Position numbers and translations under genes: made by a program. The notes beneath the pieces were generated by a model. That model saw nothing but the letters and a program-made list of their open reading frames with translations. It was not told the origin of the DNA and did no database searches. Below are positions 63,556-64,000 of a DNA stretch of 64,000 bases, one piece after another. Positions within the stretch are counted from its first letter, which is position 1. Each line of letters starts with the position of its first letter. This DNA comes from Desulfosediminicola ganghwensis (lineage in GTDB: Bacteria > Desulfobacterota > Desulfobulbia > Desulfobulbales > Desulfocapsaceae), in contig NZ_CP050699.1 in NCBI RefSeq assembly GCF_005116675.2, positions 1,015,001 through 1,079,000 of the forward strand, in the 5' to 3' direction.

Positions 63556-64000
63556 ATGTCAGCTGAAATTCTATTAGTTTTTGGAATCCTGATAGTTGTA
63601 ATAGGGGTGCTGGTAACAGAGGTGATGCCGCTTGAAGTGCTGGCTATGCTGGTGCTTGGTGTACTGGCGGTGACGGGTTTGGTGAGCCCCACCGAAGCCC
63701 TTGCCGGTTTCAGCAATCCGGCAGTGGTGACTATCTGGGCAGTGTTTATCCTGAGTGGCGGGCTTACTCGCACCGGAATCGCTAATATTCTCGGCAGGAA
63801 TTTGTTAAAGGTTGCCGGCGAGGGTGAAAGTCGCCTGATTCTGCTCGTTATGTTTGTGGCTGGTGGGCTTTCAGCCTTTATGAATAATGTGGCAGTTGCG
63901 GCCCTGATGCTGCCGGTGGTGATGGATATCTGTAGAAAGACCGGTCATCCGCCTTCAAGGATGCTCATGCCTCTGGCCTACGGATCACTGTTGGGCGGGT
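63556..64000 (+). CDS. SLC13-family anion/sodium permease (partial, 5' end)
   Basis: The ATG at 63556, with GGAGAG at 63541-63546, opens a frame that leaves the window after 148 codons. The text shows SLC13/DASS-type membrane segments: LAMLVLGVLAVTGLV, SNPAVVTIWAVFILSGGL, GLSAFMNNVAVAALMLPVV and LMPLAYGSLLGG. The motif FMNNVAVAALMLP is a hallmark of the family that often carries TrkA-C domains in its middle; the window ends before that part. Confidence 0.85.
   Translation, partial: MSAEILLVFGILIVVIGVLVTEVMPLEVLAMLVLGVLAVTGLVSPTEALAGFSNPAVVTIWAVFILSGGLTRTGIANILGRNLLKVAGEGESRLILLVMFVAGGLSAFMNNVAVAALMLPVVMDICRKTGHPPSRMLMPLAYGSLLGG

Noticed and set aside
1-64000. CRISPR arrays, tRNA/rRNA genes, insertion sequences, prophage genes
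   Set aside because: No regular direct repeats, T-loop-like tRNA ends, rRNA segments, or transposase and integrase motifs were seen while reading both strands.

Overview
The window reads as chromosomal DNA of an anaerobic, probably sulfate-reducing bacterium of the Desulfobulbales type (Desulfobacterota). This is an inference from gene content: an anaerobic glycerol-3-phosphate dehydrogenase GlpABC with iron-sulfur subunits, rubrerythrin, two large lactate permeases, a TAXI-type TRAP transporter and a Desulfobacterota-style def-fmt-pgpA run. No rRNA, tRNA, CRISPR array, transposase or integrase was seen. Gene density is high, except for several 0.9-1.4 kb gaps around the lactate permeases.

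Layout. 1-1276 (-): a two-TM potassium channel with an RCK domain, fused to a response-regulator receiver domain and cut by the window edge. 1454-3415 (-): def, fmt, pgpA. 4078-8685 (+): TAXI receptor, fused TRAP permease, universal stress protein. 8897-10704 (+): plsY and a quinone oxidoreductase, followed by a stop-interrupted relic frame. 11198-17669 (-): five genes read as one envelope-lipid cluster (LpxH-like hydrolase, GT4 glycosyltransferase, an unrecognised 785-residue protein, a phosphatidylserine decarboxylase family protein, an Lgt-fold membrane protein). 17832-22518 (+): rhodanese lipoprotein-like protein, rubrerythrin, then an unknown protein, lipocalin, ICMT-like and FkbM methyltransferase genes. 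22522-26795 (-): glpC, glpB, glpA. 27725-32897 (-): two lactate permeases flanking a DUF3592 protein.

34111-44756 (-): a complete glycerol module in the order glpR-glpD-glpS-glpT-glpP-glpQ-glpU-glpV-glpK, the same gene set as the glycerol ABC importer of Rhizobium leguminosarum. With GlpABC 8 kb away, the cell carries two enzyme systems for glycerol-3-phosphate oxidation. TTTCG/CGAAA motifs cluster upstream of glpA, glpD and glpR and may mark a GlpR regulon. 45044-48310 (+): a DMT exporter, upp and a uracil permease (pyrimidine salvage). 48829-54416 (+): a five-gene peptide/nickel-type ABC importer, then an IclR regulator and a divergent transketolase. 57795-61602 (+): LysE exporter, DUF2293 protein, MFS pump, nitroreductase. 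61678-63066 (-): a PA2778/PA2779-type secreted pair. 63556-64000 (+): start of an SLC13-family permease.

The items most likely to be new biology are the channel-RCK-receiver fusion, the five-gene lipid cluster with its unrecognised 785-residue protein and an Lgt-like protein that appears to lack the Lgt catalytic residues, and the asymmetric GlpS/GlpT ATPase pair. Functions were assigned by reading motifs only; no database search was possible.
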